Shown here piece by piece: positions 46,110-54,816 of a stretch of DNA of 64,000 bases. The DNA is taken from positions 124,001 through 188,000 of the forward strand of contig NZ_JANPLK010000037.1 in the NCBI RefSeq assembly GCF_031426495.1. The letters are read 5' to 3'. Position numbers and translations under genes: made by a program. The stretch comes from Gemmatimonas sp. Its GTDB lineage: Bacteria > Gemmatimonadota > Gemmatimonadetes > Gemmatimonadales > Gemmatimonadaceae. The notes under the pieces are model-generated. The model had not been told where the DNA came from. It searched no databases and worked only from the letters and a program-made list of their open reading frames with translations. Position 1 is the stretch's first letter; every line of letters starts with the position of its first letter.

Positions 46110-46403
46110 ATGCGGCACTTTTATCGGACCTCGCTGACACCCGACACGGTGCTGGCGTCGGCCGATCGCTTCTTCGCAGCGCTCGGGCTTTCCCGTGGTA
46201 CCGTTGCCGCCCGCTCGCGCAGCTTCAGCGGTTCGCTTGGCACTCTCACGCTCTCCGTGAAGATGGAAGGCGGACATTACACGTTCGTCGAAGTGCATAC
46301 CGATCAGGTTGGTGAAAGCCGACTTGACAAGAACGTGAAGCGGTTCTTCAACGCTGTCCATCGCACCGCAGATCCGCGACACACCATCGAGGCCGGGTAC
46401 TGA
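46110..46403 (+). CDS. Small protein of unknown function
   Basis: 97 residues, soluble, with a possible alpha/beta fold: a helix near the start (TVLASADRFFAALGL), three short strands (FSGSLGTLTLSVKMEGGHYTF and VEVHTD) and a C-terminal basic helix. No motif recognised. It lies between the lipoprotein gene and the E1 alpha gene, whose ATG overlaps its stop by one base. Confidence 0.7.
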   Translation: MRHFYRTSLTPDTVLASADRFFAALGLSRGTVAARSRSFSGSLGTLTLSVKMEGGHYTFVEVHTDQVGESRLDKNVKRFFNAVHRTADPRHTIEAGY

Positions 46404-47554
46404 TGGCCAAGGCGCGCACCGGCCGCGTATCTCCGGCAGTCGAAGCGCGTCCCAGCGACGCGCTCTCGCGTGAGCGCAAGCTCGACCTGTACTACTGGAT
46501 GAAGCTCACGCGGCAGCTCGAAGAGCGCCTCGTCAATCTGTATCGGCAAACCAAGGTGGTCGGCGGACTCTTTCGTTCGCTGGGCCAGGAAGCCGACGCG
46601 GTCGGTAGTTGTTTCGCGCTCGAGCAACGTGACGTGATGTCACCGCTCATTCGCAACTTGGGCGCGATGCTGGTCAAAGGCGCGACACCCGTCGAAGTGC
46701 TCAAGCAGTACATGGCCAAGGCCGACTCGCCCACGCGCGGTCGCGAGCTCAACATCCACTTCGGCGATATCGGCGCTGCCGGCGTCACGCGCGGCTTTCT
46801 TGGGCAGATCTCGCCGCTCGGCGACATGGTACCGGTCATGACCGGGGTCACGATGTCGTTCAAGATGCGCGGCGAAGATCGCGTCGGACTCGTGTATGTC
46901 GGCGACGGCGCCACCAGCACCGGCGCATTTCACGAAGGCATCAACTTCGCCGCCGTGCAGAAGTGCCCGCTGGTAGTCGTCGTCGAGAACAACGGCTACG
47001 CGTACTCAACGCCAACGCACAAACAATCGGCCGCGAAGTTCTTCGTCGACAAGGCGATCGGTTACGGCGTGTTGGGATTACAGGCCGACGGCAACGACGT
47101 GCTGGCCACGTACGACGTGACCAAGATCGCCGTTGATCATGCGCGCGCAGGTCACGGCGTCGCCCTCGTCGAGTTGATCACATATCGTCGGAAGGGACAC
47201 GCCGAGCACGACAACCAGTCGTACGTGCCCGCGGGCGAGATCGAGCAGTGGGCTGAGGCGAACGATCCCATCGACCGCTACGTGCAGGTGTTGCGTTCGG
47301 AACATGGCGCCACCGACGACGAACTCGCGGCGATCGATGCGCGGATCGTGCGCGAGATCGATGAGGCCACGGATCTCGCTGAATTGTCGGGCACACCCGA
47401 TGCACGCGAAGCGCTGCTGGGCATCTACGCCGAGCCACCCGCCGAGCAGCCCTTGTGGTTTCGCCGTGATGCCGAGGCGGAATCGCGTGCCTACGGACAG
47501 GAACGTCCCGAAAGCTGGGGCACCTGGAACGCCGACGGGGCGAAGCACTCATGA
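46403..47554 (+). CDS. 2-Oxoacid dehydrogenase E1 component, alpha subunit
   Basis: 383 residues. Thiamine diphosphate-dependent decarboxylase subunit: GDGATSTGAFHEGINFAAV then ENNGYAYSTP form the ThDP/Mg motif (about 167-205). N-terminal LYYWMKLTRQLEERLVNLYR and SLGQEADAVG are common to pyruvate and branched-chain E1 alpha. The phosphorylatable loop region (KGHAEHDNQSYV) is present. It is followed by E1 beta with a 4-base overlap. Pyruvate versus branched-chain specificity cannot be decided. Confidence 0.9.
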   Translation: MAKARTGRVSPAVEARPSDALSRERKLDLYYWMKLTRQLEERLVNLYRQTKVVGGLFRSLGQEADAVGSCFALEQRDVMSPLIRNLGAMLVKGATPVEVLKQYMAKADSPTRGRELNIHFGDIGAAGVTRGFLGQISPLGDMVPVMTGVTMSFKMRGEDRVGLVYVGDGATSTGAFHEGINFAAVQKCPLVVVVENNGYAYSTPTHKQSAAKFFVDKAIGYGVLGLQADGNDVLATYDVTKIAVDHARAGHGVALVELITYRRKGHAEHDNQSYVPAGEIEQWAEANDPIDRYVQVLRSEHGATDDELAAIDARIVREIDEATDLAELSGTPDAREALLGIYAEPPAEQPLWFRRDAEAESRAYGQERPESWGTWNADGAKHS

Positions 47555-48525
47555 GTGAGATCACCTATCTCGAGGCGATTCGCGAAGCGCTGTTCGAGGA
47601 GATGGATCGTGACCGCAATGTCTTCTGCATGGGCGAAGACATCGGCGCATTCGGCGGCGCGTTCAAAGTCACTGAAGGGCTGCTGGCGAAGTTCGGTGAA
47701 CAGCGCGTCATCGACTCGCCCATCAGTGAGATCGCGCTCGTCGGGGCGGCGGCCGGAGCCGCGCACATGGGACTGCGACCCGTGGTCGAAATGCAGTTCA
47801 TCGACTTCATCGCGAACGCGTACGACATGCTCACCAACTACGTTGCCACCGCACGCTATCGCGCGTTTTTGCCGTGTCCGATGGTGGTGCGTGGTCCCAG
47901 TGGTGGCTACGTGCGCGGCGGTCCGTTCCATTCGCAGAATCCGGAGGCTGGCTTTCTGCACACGCCGGGGCTCAAGATCGTGTATCCGTCCACGGCGACG
48001 GACGCGAAGGGGTTGATGAAGGCCGCCATCCGCGACGACGACTGCGTGCTCTTCTTCGAGCACAAGTATCTGTATCGTCGCGTGAAAGACGTTATGCCCG
48101 CGGGCGACCATGTAGTGCCGATCGGCAAGGCGCGCGTGGCCCGCGAAGGCAGTGATGTGTCGATCGTGACCTACGCCTCGACCGTGTGGAAGGCCCTCGA
48201 AGCGGCTGATCTGCTGGCGGCCGAAGGCATTTCCGTGGAAGTCATCGACCTCCGCTCGCTCGCGCCGATGGACGACGAGGCGATCTTTCGCACGGTGAAG
48301 AAGACCAATCGGCTCCTGATCGTGCATGAAGACACGCGCACCGGTGGGATGGCTGGCGAGATTACCGCGCGCGTGAACGAAACCTGCTTCGAGTGGCTCG
48401 ACGCTCCCGTGTTGCGCGTAACGGCCGCGGATATCCCGCTTCCGTACGCTCCGGCCCTCGAAGATTACGTGTTGCCGCAAACCGCCGATATCGTTCGAGC
48501 GGTCCGGCGCCTGACGGCGTATTGA
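47551..48525 (+). CDS. 2-Oxoacid dehydrogenase E1 component, beta subunit
   Basis: 324 residues. Transketolase-like pyrimidine-binding half: MGEDIGAFGGAFKVTEGL, SEIALVGAAAGAAHMGLRPVVEMQF and GPSGGYVRGGPFHSQNPE are typical E1 beta segments; the C-terminal transketolase domain (VEVIDLRSLAPMDDEAIF) contacts E1 alpha. Forms an alpha2beta2 E1 with the upstream product. The stop overlaps the ATG of a small membrane protein. Confidence 0.93.
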   Translation: MSEITYLEAIREALFEEMDRDRNVFCMGEDIGAFGGAFKVTEGLLAKFGEQRVIDSPISEIALVGAAAGAAHMGLRPVVEMQFIDFIANAYDMLTNYVATARYRAFLPCPMVVRGPSGGYVRGGPFHSQNPEAGFLHTPGLKIVYPSTATDAKGLMKAAIRDDDCVLFFEHKYLYRRVKDVMPAGDHVVPIGKARVAREGSDVSIVTYASTVWKALEAADLLAAEGISVEVIDLRSLAPMDDEAIFRTVKKTNRLLIVHEDTRTGGMAGEITARVNETCFEWLDAPVLRVTAADIPLPYAPALEDYVLPQTADIVRAVRRLTAY

Positions 48526-48833
48526 TGACGACGACTGCAGCTCGTGATGCACAGACGCCCCTCCCCGAAGACCGCGTTGGTCGAAATATCGGGGTGGGAT
48601 GTTTTACGTTCTTTATCGGTGGTGTGAGCGGCGCGATGGTCGGCGTCGGCATCGGGAAGTTGCTGGGCTTTTTCGCGCGCTGTACCCCCATGGCGGGGTT
48701 GCCGGCGTGTGAGTGGTGGGTGTACGCAGGGTATGGTGGTGCCTTCGGCGCGATAACGCTGCCGATTCTCGCCTTGTGGCGTTTGCGTCGCGCGGACCGC
48801 GCGGCCGACGCTGCTTCTTCAGATCGAGGATGA
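48525..48833 (+). CDS. Small membrane protein of unknown function
   Basis: 102 residues from the ATG overlapping the E1 beta stop. Two hydrophobic segments (GVGCFTFFIGGVSGAMVGVGIG, about 24-46, and GYGGAFGAITLPILALW, about 69-86), separated by a short Cys-containing loop. Gly-rich helices suggest tight packing. Placed between E1 beta and E2, five bases before E2; no known 2-oxoacid dehydrogenase subunit has this form. Confidence 0.7.
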   Translation: MTTTAARDAQTPLPEDRVGRNIGVGCFTFFIGGVSGAMVGVGIGKLLGFFARCTPMAGLPACEWWVYAGYGGAFGAITLPILALWRLRRADRAADAASSDRG

Positions 48834-48837
48834 TCGA

Positions 48838-50169
48838 GTGGCTCGTGTAGATGTCATCATGCCGCAGATGGGCGAGTCCATCGCGGAAGGAACCGTTTCG
48901 CGGTGGCTCAAGAAGGTCGGCGACAACGTCAAGCGCGACGAACCGCTCTTCGAGATTTCCACCGATAAAGTCGATGCCGAGATTCCCTCGCCGTCGGCCG
49001 GTGTCCTGATGGAGATTCTCGTCGGTGAAGGGCAGACGGTCGCTATTCAGACCGTCGTGGCGCGCCTCGAGACCGACGCCGCCGCTGCGGCCCTCCCGGC
49101 CGCCGCGCCGAGCGCACCTGCGACGTCAGCACCCGCCGCGGCGCCCGCTGCGGCCTCCGTCGTAGCGCCGACCGCGCCGGTTGCGGCCTCGGCGGCGCCG
49201 ACCGCGTCATCAGCCCCCGCCGGTTCGTTCGAAGAACGCGTGCGGACCAAGTCGTCGCCGCTCGTGCGCAAGATGGCCGCCGAACATGGCGTGGAGATCG
49301 CCGGCATGAGCGGCAGTGGCATCGCCGGTCGCGTCACGCGGAAGGACCTCGACGCGTTTCTCGCGGCGAAGCCTGCCGCGACCGCAGTACCAGTTGCCGG
49401 CGCGTCCATGCACGTGCCCGCTGGTGTCGAACACCGCGGACCGCTGCCCACGCCCTGGGCTGGTGATATCGTCGAGCCGATGTCGAAGATCCGGAAGCTG
49501 ACCTCCGATCACATGGCGCTCGCGATCAAGGTGGCCACGCACGTCACCTCGTTCTTCGAGATCGATCTCACCCGCGTGGCGCGCATCCGCGCCGGCATGC
49601 GCAAGGAGTTCGAAGCGCAGACGGGTCAGAAGCTCACGTACCTGCCGTTCATCCTGCAGGCGGTGTGCACGCAGCTCAAGCGTCACCCCACGCTCAACGC
49701 GGCGGTCGCCGGCAACGACGTCATTCTCCGCAAGCAGATCAACCTCGGCATCGCCGTGGCGCTCGATCCAACCGGTCTCATCGTTCCCGTGCTCAAGCAC
49801 GCCGATGAACTCTCGCTCACGGGCCTGACGCGCGGTACCAACGACCTCGCGGCACGTGCCCGAAGCAAGAAGCTCAGCCCGACCGATGTCCAGGATTCGA
49901 CGTTCACGATTACGAACCCCGGCGTCTTCGGTTCGCTTTTCGGCACCCCGATCATTCCGGTGGGTACAACCGCTATCCTCGGCCTTGGCGCTATCGAGAA
50001 GCGCGCCAAGGTGATTACCGGTCCGGATGGCGAGGACACGCTCGCGATTCGTACGTGTGCGTATTTCTCGCTGTCGTTCGATCATCGCGTCATTGACGGC
50101 GCCGATGCGGATCGGTTCATGGCCGATCTCAAGAAGACGCTCGAGTCGGTCCCCGAAACCGGGTTCTGA
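48838..50169 (+). CDS. Dihydrolipoamide acyltransferase (E2)
   Basis: 443 residues from GTG 48838. One lipoyl domain with the lipoylated Lys44 (EISTDKVDAEIPS), an Ala/Pro-rich flexible linker (about 80-130), a peripheral subunit-binding domain (about 137-178; SPLVRKMAAEHGVEI) and the catalytic core ending in SFDHRVIDGADADRF with the catalytic His. It moves the acyl group from E1 to CoA. No dihydrolipoamide dehydrogenase gene is present nearby. Confidence 0.93.
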   Translation: MARVDVIMPQMGESIAEGTVSRWLKKVGDNVKRDEPLFEISTDKVDAEIPSPSAGVLMEILVGEGQTVAIQTVVARLETDAAAAALPAAAPSAPATSAPAAAPAAASVVAPTAPVAASAAPTASSAPAGSFEERVRTKSSPLVRKMAAEHGVEIAGMSGSGIAGRVTRKDLDAFLAAKPAATAVPVAGASMHVPAGVEHRGPLPTPWAGDIVEPMSKIRKLTSDHMALAIKVATHVTSFFEIDLTRVARIRAGMRKEFEAQTGQKLTYLPFILQAVCTQLKRHPTLNAAVAGNDVILRKQINLGIAVALDPTGLIVPVLKHADELSLTGLTRGTNDLAARARSKKLSPTDVQDSTFTITNPGVFGSLFGTPIIPVGTTAILGLGAIEKRAKVITGPDGEDTLAIRTCAYFSLSFDHRVIDGADADRFMADLKKTLESVPETGF

Positions 50170-50176
50170 TTCCGAT

Positions 50177-50422
50177 ATGGCACGCGTGCTGGCCATGCAG
50201 GAGCGCGTTGTCGCTCAGGCGGAGCGAGAGGCCTATTTGGCTACCCTCGCCATCCGCCGGGCGCGCGCCGCTGCCGTGCCGGCACATTTTTGGGTCTTTG
50301 AACACGCCACCGAATCCGGACGTTTTGTCGAGTTCACGGAGGCCGCGAGTGATGACGCCATCGCCGCGGCCCATGAACTCGACCAGACGCCGGGGCTGTG
50401 GCGCGAAGTACAGGGAGGCTGA
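50177..50422 (+). CDS. Small protein of unknown function
   Basis: 81 residues from ATG 50177. A basic, helical N-terminal half (RVVAQAEREAYLATLAIRRARAAA) and a second half with strand HFWVFEHATESGRFVEFTEA and a final helix. No motif recognised. One base before the next small gene, so probably co-transcribed with it. Confidence 0.6.
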   Translation: MARVLAMQERVVAQAEREAYLATLAIRRARAAAVPAHFWVFEHATESGRFVEFTEAASDDAIAAAHELDQTPGLWREVQGG

Positions 50423-50423
50423 T

Positions 50424-50690
50424 ATGCCCGCGCGACGCATCACGGTTGATGGACGCGAATGGCAGGTGTACCCCTCCGGATTCCTCACGCAGTACGTCGG
50501 TGACGAGTTCGGATTGATTTTTGTGGCCGGCACGGGTGACGACCGCGATGTGCGGGTCACGCGCTACTCGCCAGTCGGAACGCGCGCGCGGGAGCAATCG
50601 CTCGCCGAGCTCGAGAACGCGCAGCTCGTCGACCTCTTTCGCACGTCGCAGCCGGGCGCGCGCTCTCCAGAGGCAGGCTACCGCACGTGA
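50424..50690 (+). CDS. Small protein of unknown function
   Basis: 88 residues. Mostly beta: ITVDGREWQVYPSGFLTQYV and EFGLIFVAGTGDDRDVRVTR, then a short acidic helix (LAELENAQLVDLFRTSQPG). Family not recognised. Its stop overlaps the GTG of the PHP gene. Confidence 0.62.
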   Translation: MPARRITVDGREWQVYPSGFLTQYVGDEFGLIFVAGTGDDRDVRVTRYSPVGTRAREQSLAELENAQLVDLFRTSQPGARSPEAGYRT

Positions 50691-51604
50691 CCGGCACGCC
50701 GGGCACATCGGGCCCGGAGACGATTTCGGGACGCGGCGAGTCCGCGCAGTTCGTCGATCTGCAAGTACACTCCACCGCCTCGGACGGAGCGCTGTCGCCG
50801 GCGAAGGTCGTCGAAGCGGCGCGCGATGCGAAGCTCTACGCCATCGCCCTCACCGATCATGACACCGTCGACGGGCTGCCGGAGGCGATCGTGGCCGGCG
50901 CTGAGTTCGGCGTGCGGATCATCGCCGGTGTCGAACTCAGTTCGCATTTCGACGATGATGAGTTGCACCTGCTCGGCCTTCATCTCTCCAATCAGGACGC
51001 CATGCGGTCGGCGCTGCTTGAGTTGCAGGCCGGTCGGGTCGAGCGCGCGGTCAAGATCGTCGAGGTCCTGAATAAGCATAGCATTCCGGTCACGATGGAC
51101 TCGGTGCTCGCCGAAGCCGACAAGGGAGCGGTCGGTCGTCCGCATATCGCGCGCGCCATGGTCGCCGGCGGATGGGTGCGCGACTTCCGCGACGCGTTCG
51201 ATCGCTGGATCGGCTTCGGTCGTCCTGCCTACATGGCCAAAGATCGCTTCGATGTCGCCGACGCGATCGCACTGGTGCATGAAGCGGGCGGCCTCTCGGT
51301 GTGGGCACATCCCGGAGACTCAGCAACGCCGACGCGTATTCAGCGACTCGCCGATATGGGACTCGATGCGGTCGAGGTGTTGCACCCCAGTCATCCGCCG
51401 TCGTTGTCTCAGCGTCTCTTCGACAACACCGAGAAGGCGGGGCTGTTGCCGAGCGGCGGTTCCGATTGGCACGGTACGCATGATGGACCGCGCCGGCTTG
51501 GCGGACAGCTGGTGCCGAAGATCTGGCTTAGCTGGCAGGAGTCACGCGTCGCGGAGCGCGCCGCCGAACGCGCAACGGGACCTACCGCCACCGGGACCAT
51601 CTGA
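50687..51604 (+). CDS. PHP-domain phosphoesterase, probably RNase AM / nucleoside bisphosphatase-like
   Basis: 305 residues from a GTG overlapping the previous stop. PHP metal motifs: IALTDHDTVDG near residues 64-74, GVELSSHFDDDELHLLG near 88-104, and late SGGSDWHGTHDG. The first motif reads DLQVHSTASDG, with Gln26 where DLHxH would have its first His. Family members remove phosphate from nucleoside 3',5'-bisphosphates or trim RNA ends. One base overlap with the dehydrogenase gene that follows. Confidence 0.82.
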   Translation: MTGTPGTSGPETISGRGESAQFVDLQVHSTASDGALSPAKVVEAARDAKLYAIALTDHDTVDGLPEAIVAGAEFGVRIIAGVELSSHFDDDELHLLGLHLSNQDAMRSALLELQAGRVERAVKIVEVLNKHSIPVTMDSVLAEADKGAVGRPHIARAMVAGGWVRDFRDAFDRWIGFGRPAYMAKDRFDVADAIALVHEAGGLSVWAHPGDSATPTRIQRLADMGLDAVEVLHPSHPPSLSQRLFDNTEKAGLLPSGGSDWHGTHDGPRRLGGQLVPKIWLSWQESRVAERAAERATGPTATGTI

Positions 51605-52332
51605 TGGCGAATCGCGTCGCGCTCGTGACCGGCGGCGCGCGGCGCGTGGGCGCCGAGATCGTGCGCAGTTTTGCAGTGCGCGGCTACGATGTGCTGCTGC
51701 ACCACGGGAACTCGCCCGACGCCGCCAACGCGCTCGCGGCGGAGTTGCGAAGTAGTCACGAAGTGCGCATCGAGATCGTGCAGGAAGATCTCGCCGATGT
51801 CCACGCACCGCCGCGCATCATCGATGCCGCCATGCGTGCGTTCGGTGCGCTCGATGTCGTCGTGAGTTCGGCCTCGGTCATGATGAAGCACCCGTTCGAT
51901 GCGGTCACGCCGGACGAGTGGGAGCAAACGTCGGCGATCAACCTGCGAGCGCCATTCTTTCTCATGCAGGCGGCGGCTCGGGTCATGCGCGATGGCGGGG
52001 TGATCGTGCAGCTCTCCGATCATCTCGCGTTCGAAACCATCTTTCCGCATTTGATTCCTCATCAGGTTACCAAGGCCGCGCTGACGCAACTCGTGCGCAC
52101 GACCGCCTCGGCGTTCGCACCGCGCGTGCGCGTCAACGCCGTGGCGCCGGGGCTGGTGCTTCCGCCGGACGACCTCTCGGACGAGACCATCGAACGTTTT
52201 CTGCGTGATGTGCCTTTGGGGCGCAGCGGCACCCCACACGACGTCGCGCAGGCGATCCACTTCCTCGTCGATGCGCCCTATGTCACCGGCATTGTGTTGC
52301 CGGTCGACGGTGGCCGTCATCTGCGCCGCTGA
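51604..52332 (+). CDS. Short-chain dehydrogenase/reductase with altered catalytic Tyr
   Basis: 242 residues. Rossmann-fold SDR: cofactor motif TGGARRVG (9-16), which resembles the TGxxxR-xG form in pteridine reductases, DVVVSSAS, and C-terminal PLGRSGTPHDVAQAIHFL and VTGIVLPVDGG. The expected Y-x-x-x-K is HQVTK, so the catalytic Tyr is replaced by His while Lys remains. It may be a pteridine-reductase-like relative or have changed activity. Coupled to the PHP gene. Confidence 0.82.
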   Translation: MANRVALVTGGARRVGAEIVRSFAVRGYDVLLHHGNSPDAANALAAELRSSHEVRIEIVQEDLADVHAPPRIIDAAMRAFGALDVVVSSASVMMKHPFDAVTPDEWEQTSAINLRAPFFLMQAAARVMRDGGVIVQLSDHLAFETIFPHLIPHQVTKAALTQLVRTTASAFAPRVRVNAVAPGLVLPPDDLSDETIERFLRDVPLGRSGTPHDVAQAIHFLVDAPYVTGIVLPVDGGRHLRR

Positions 52333-52338
52333 GTCCGC

Positions 52339-53091
52339 GTGATAAACACCGGGGTGCCCGCCGCGCCGCTGACCTACGGACGCATCGTGATCATGGGCGG
52401 TGGGTGTTACGGTAGTTGGTACGCCCAGCAGCTTGCACGCGCCGTCCAGCGTGGGGCGCTGCAAGCCCGCGAAGTCGTGGTCGTCGATCGCGACCCCGAG
52501 TGCCGGGTGGCCGGCGCGCAGCGCGCCGGCAGCTTTGACGGATTGCCACTCACGGTCGTTTACAGCGACTGGGATGTGTACGTCGCGGAGTGGCTGGGGC
52601 AGGGCCTTGAGGCGCTCGCCAGCGACATGATGGTGCCCTCACCGCTCATGCCCCACGTGTGTCTCGACTGGCTGCTTGCGCGCGCGCGGGCGCGGTGGCC
52701 GGAGCGGAGCATTCGGGTGAACGCACTCGAGCAGGTGCCCCCGACGCCCTGGGAGCGGGCGTCACCCGACGGGCGACACTACGTGAGCTTCGCCACGTGG
52801 ATGTGCCCGGTGAATTGCATCGAGCCGGCGCGCTGTCCCCACACCCGTGGTGTCCGGGACTGGAGCATGCCCCCCATGATGCAGCGATACGTCGAGGACA
52901 ACCCCTCGCTCCGCGGTCCCGTTATCTTTCACTGCATTCACCGCACGTACGGCGTCGGCATGATCGACGCCGCCACGATCGCGGACGCTGATCGGCAACT
53001 CGCCGCATGGGGCGCCTCCGGCCCCTGTGCTGTGCTCGTCGGAACGGTCTCGCACTGTCACGGCGCACTGGGTGTGTTGGCGATCGATTGA
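52339..53091 (+). CDS. Cys- and His-rich Rossmann-like protein of unknown function
   Basis: 250 residues from GTG 52339. N-terminal dinucleotide-type motif GGGCYGSWYA (20-29) and an acidic end of strand 2 (VVVVDRD, 46-52). The middle has MCPVNCIEPARCPHTRGVRDW with Cys156, Cys160, Cys166 and His168; the last part has HCIHR (198-202) and SHCHG (238-242). Nine Cys in all, arranged as though to hold a metal or Fe-S cluster. The family is unknown to me. Its neighbours are an SDR and thioredoxin reductase, so a redox role is plausible. Confidence 0.68.
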   Translation: MINTGVPAAPLTYGRIVIMGGGCYGSWYAQQLARAVQRGALQAREVVVVDRDPECRVAGAQRAGSFDGLPLTVVYSDWDVYVAEWLGQGLEALASDMMVPSPLMPHVCLDWLLARARARWPERSIRVNALEQVPPTPWERASPDGRHYVSFATWMCPVNCIEPARCPHTRGVRDWSMPPMMQRYVEDNPSLRGPVIFHCIHRTYGVGMIDAATIADADRQLAAWGASGPCAVLVGTVSHCHGALGVLAID

Positions 53092-53114
53092 GTTCTCTTT
53101 CTCTTCTCGACGAC

Positions 53115-54107
53115 ATGTCCGACTCACGTCCCGAAAACATCGTCATCATCGGCTCCGGTCCTGCTGCGTGGACGGCCGCGATCTATGCGGCGCGCGCCAA
53201 CCTGAATCCGATCGTCTTCGAAGGTGAACCGGTCGGTACCGAACTCCCCGGTGGTCAGCTCATGCTCACCACCGACATCGAGAACTTTCCTGGCTTTCCC
53301 GAGGCCATCAGCGGTCCCGATCTCATGGATCGTATGCGGGCGCAAGCCGTGCACCATGGCGCGCGCGTCGTCTCGGAGCTGGTGAAGCAGGTGCATCTGG
53401 CATCGAAGCCATTCGGCATTGTCCCGAATTACTCGGCGCCGATCACGGCGCACACGGTCGTCGTCGCGACCGGTGCGGCGGCGAAGTGGATCGGACTCGA
53501 CAACGAGCTACGACTGGCCGTTTCCGGCGGCGGTGTCTCCGCCTGCGCGGTCTGCGATGGCGCCATGCCGTTCTACCGCCACAAGCGGCTTGCCGTCGTC
53601 GGCGGCGGGGACACGGCCATGGAAGAGGCCATGTATCTCACCAAGTTCGCCAGCGAAGTGGTCGTGATTCATCGTCGCGACAGCTTTCGCGCGTCCAAGG
53701 TCATGGCCAATCGCGTGCTTGATCATCCCAAAGTGCGCGTACTCTGGAACACGGCGGTGACCGACGTGCTCGGCGATGAATTCATCACGGGCCTGCAACT
53801 CACCGATACCGTCACCGGCGCGCTGAGCGATATCGAAGTTGGCGGCCTGTTCGTCGCTATCGGGCACACCCCGAACACGAAGTTCCTGCAGGGACAGCTC
53901 GACACCTCGGAACACGGCTACATCAAGGTGTCGTCATGGCGTACGGAAACGAACGTGCCCGGCGTGTTCGCCGCCGGCGATGTCATCGACGATTACTACC
54001 GACAGGCCATCACCTCGGCCGGTTCCGGATGTATGGCGGCGCTCGAAGCCGAGCGTTGGCTCGCGCATCACGGCATCGGTGAGTCGCCACTTTTGGACAC
54101 GGAGTAA
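53115..54107 (+). CDS. trxB: Thioredoxin-disulfide reductase
   Basis: 330 residues from ATG 53115. FAD motif IIGSGPAAWTAAIYAARANL (11-30), the conserved GGQLMLTTDIENFPGFPE, NADPH motif VVGGGDTAMEEAMYL, and the redox-active Cys144 and Cys147 (ACAVCDG). C-terminal GVFAAGDVIDDYYRQAITSAGSG closes the FAD site. Reduces thioredoxin using NADPH in the cytoplasm. It follows the Rossmann-like gene by 23 bases and precedes an MBL hydrolase. Confidence 0.95.
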   Translation: MSDSRPENIVIIGSGPAAWTAAIYAARANLNPIVFEGEPVGTELPGGQLMLTTDIENFPGFPEAISGPDLMDRMRAQAVHHGARVVSELVKQVHLASKPFGIVPNYSAPITAHTVVVATGAAAKWIGLDNELRLAVSGGGVSACAVCDGAMPFYRHKRLAVVGGGDTAMEEAMYLTKFASEVVVIHRRDSFRASKVMANRVLDHPKVRVLWNTAVTDVLGDEFITGLQLTDTVTGALSDIEVGGLFVAIGHTPNTKFLQGQLDTSEHGYIKVSSWRTETNVPGVFAAGDVIDDYYRQAITSAGSGCMAALEAERWLAHHGIGESPLLDTE

Positions 54108-54139
54108 CCAGTGGCGACGCGGTCAGAGCAACAAGTTCG

Positions 54140-54790
54140 ATGAGCGCGCTGACGCTGCAGCAGCTTACCGTCGGCCCGCTGCAGGAGAACTGCTGGCTGC
54201 TCGCGGATTCCGCGAGCGGCAAGGCCGTGCTCGTCGATCCAGGCGACGAGTCCGCTGAGTTGCTCGCCGCGGTCGACGCCAGCGGCTGCACACTCGAGGC
54301 GATCTGGCTCACGCACGCCCACTTCGATCACGTCGGCGGAGTCGCTGGGATCATCGCCCAGCGGCCCGTTCCGATTTGGGTCCATCCGGCCGATGCGTTT
54401 TTCTACGCGAACGCGGCCAGCAACGCGGCGAGGTGGGGCGTCGCGATCGACAACCCGCCGCCGGCCGACCACGATCTCGCCGAAGGCGATCGCGTGCGAC
54501 TCGGTGACTATCAGTTCGACGTCTGGCATTTGCCCGGGCACGCGCCCGGGCATGTCGCGTTCATCGGTCACGGTCTATGTTTTTCCGGCGATGTTCTTTT
54601 CGCCGGTTCAATTGGCCGGACCGATCTGCCGTTGTGCGACCCCACGGCGATGCACCAGTCACTGATGAGAATGGCGACACTCAGCGTCGAGACTCGGGTA
54701 TTTCCGGGTCACGGTGTTGATACAACGATCGGGCGCGAGTTGGCGTCCAATCCCTTCCTGCGCGGTGCCGCCCGGCCTCTCGGCGCCTGA
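54140..54790 (+). CDS. MBL-fold metallo-hydrolase (glyoxalase II-like)
   Basis: 216 residues. Metal motif THAHFDH (His59, His61, Asp63, His64), then HLPGHAPGHV and a terminal PGHG with further His ligands. It is the YcbL/glyoxalase II-type thioesterase size without the extra C-terminal domain, a binuclear hydrolase. Possible roles are hydrolysis of a glutathione or other thioester; substrate unknown. Downstream of trxB by 32 bases. Confidence 0.86.
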   Translation: MSALTLQQLTVGPLQENCWLLADSASGKAVLVDPGDESAELLAAVDASGCTLEAIWLTHAHFDHVGGVAGIIAQRPVPIWVHPADAFFYANAASNAARWGVAIDNPPPADHDLAEGDRVRLGDYQFDVWHLPGHAPGHVAFIGHGLCFSGDVLFAGSIGRTDLPLCDPTAMHQSLMRMATLSVETRVFPGHGVDTTIGRELASNPFLRGAARPLGA

Positions 54791-54816
54791 GCACGCATTC
54801 TTCTTCCGGTTCTCGC

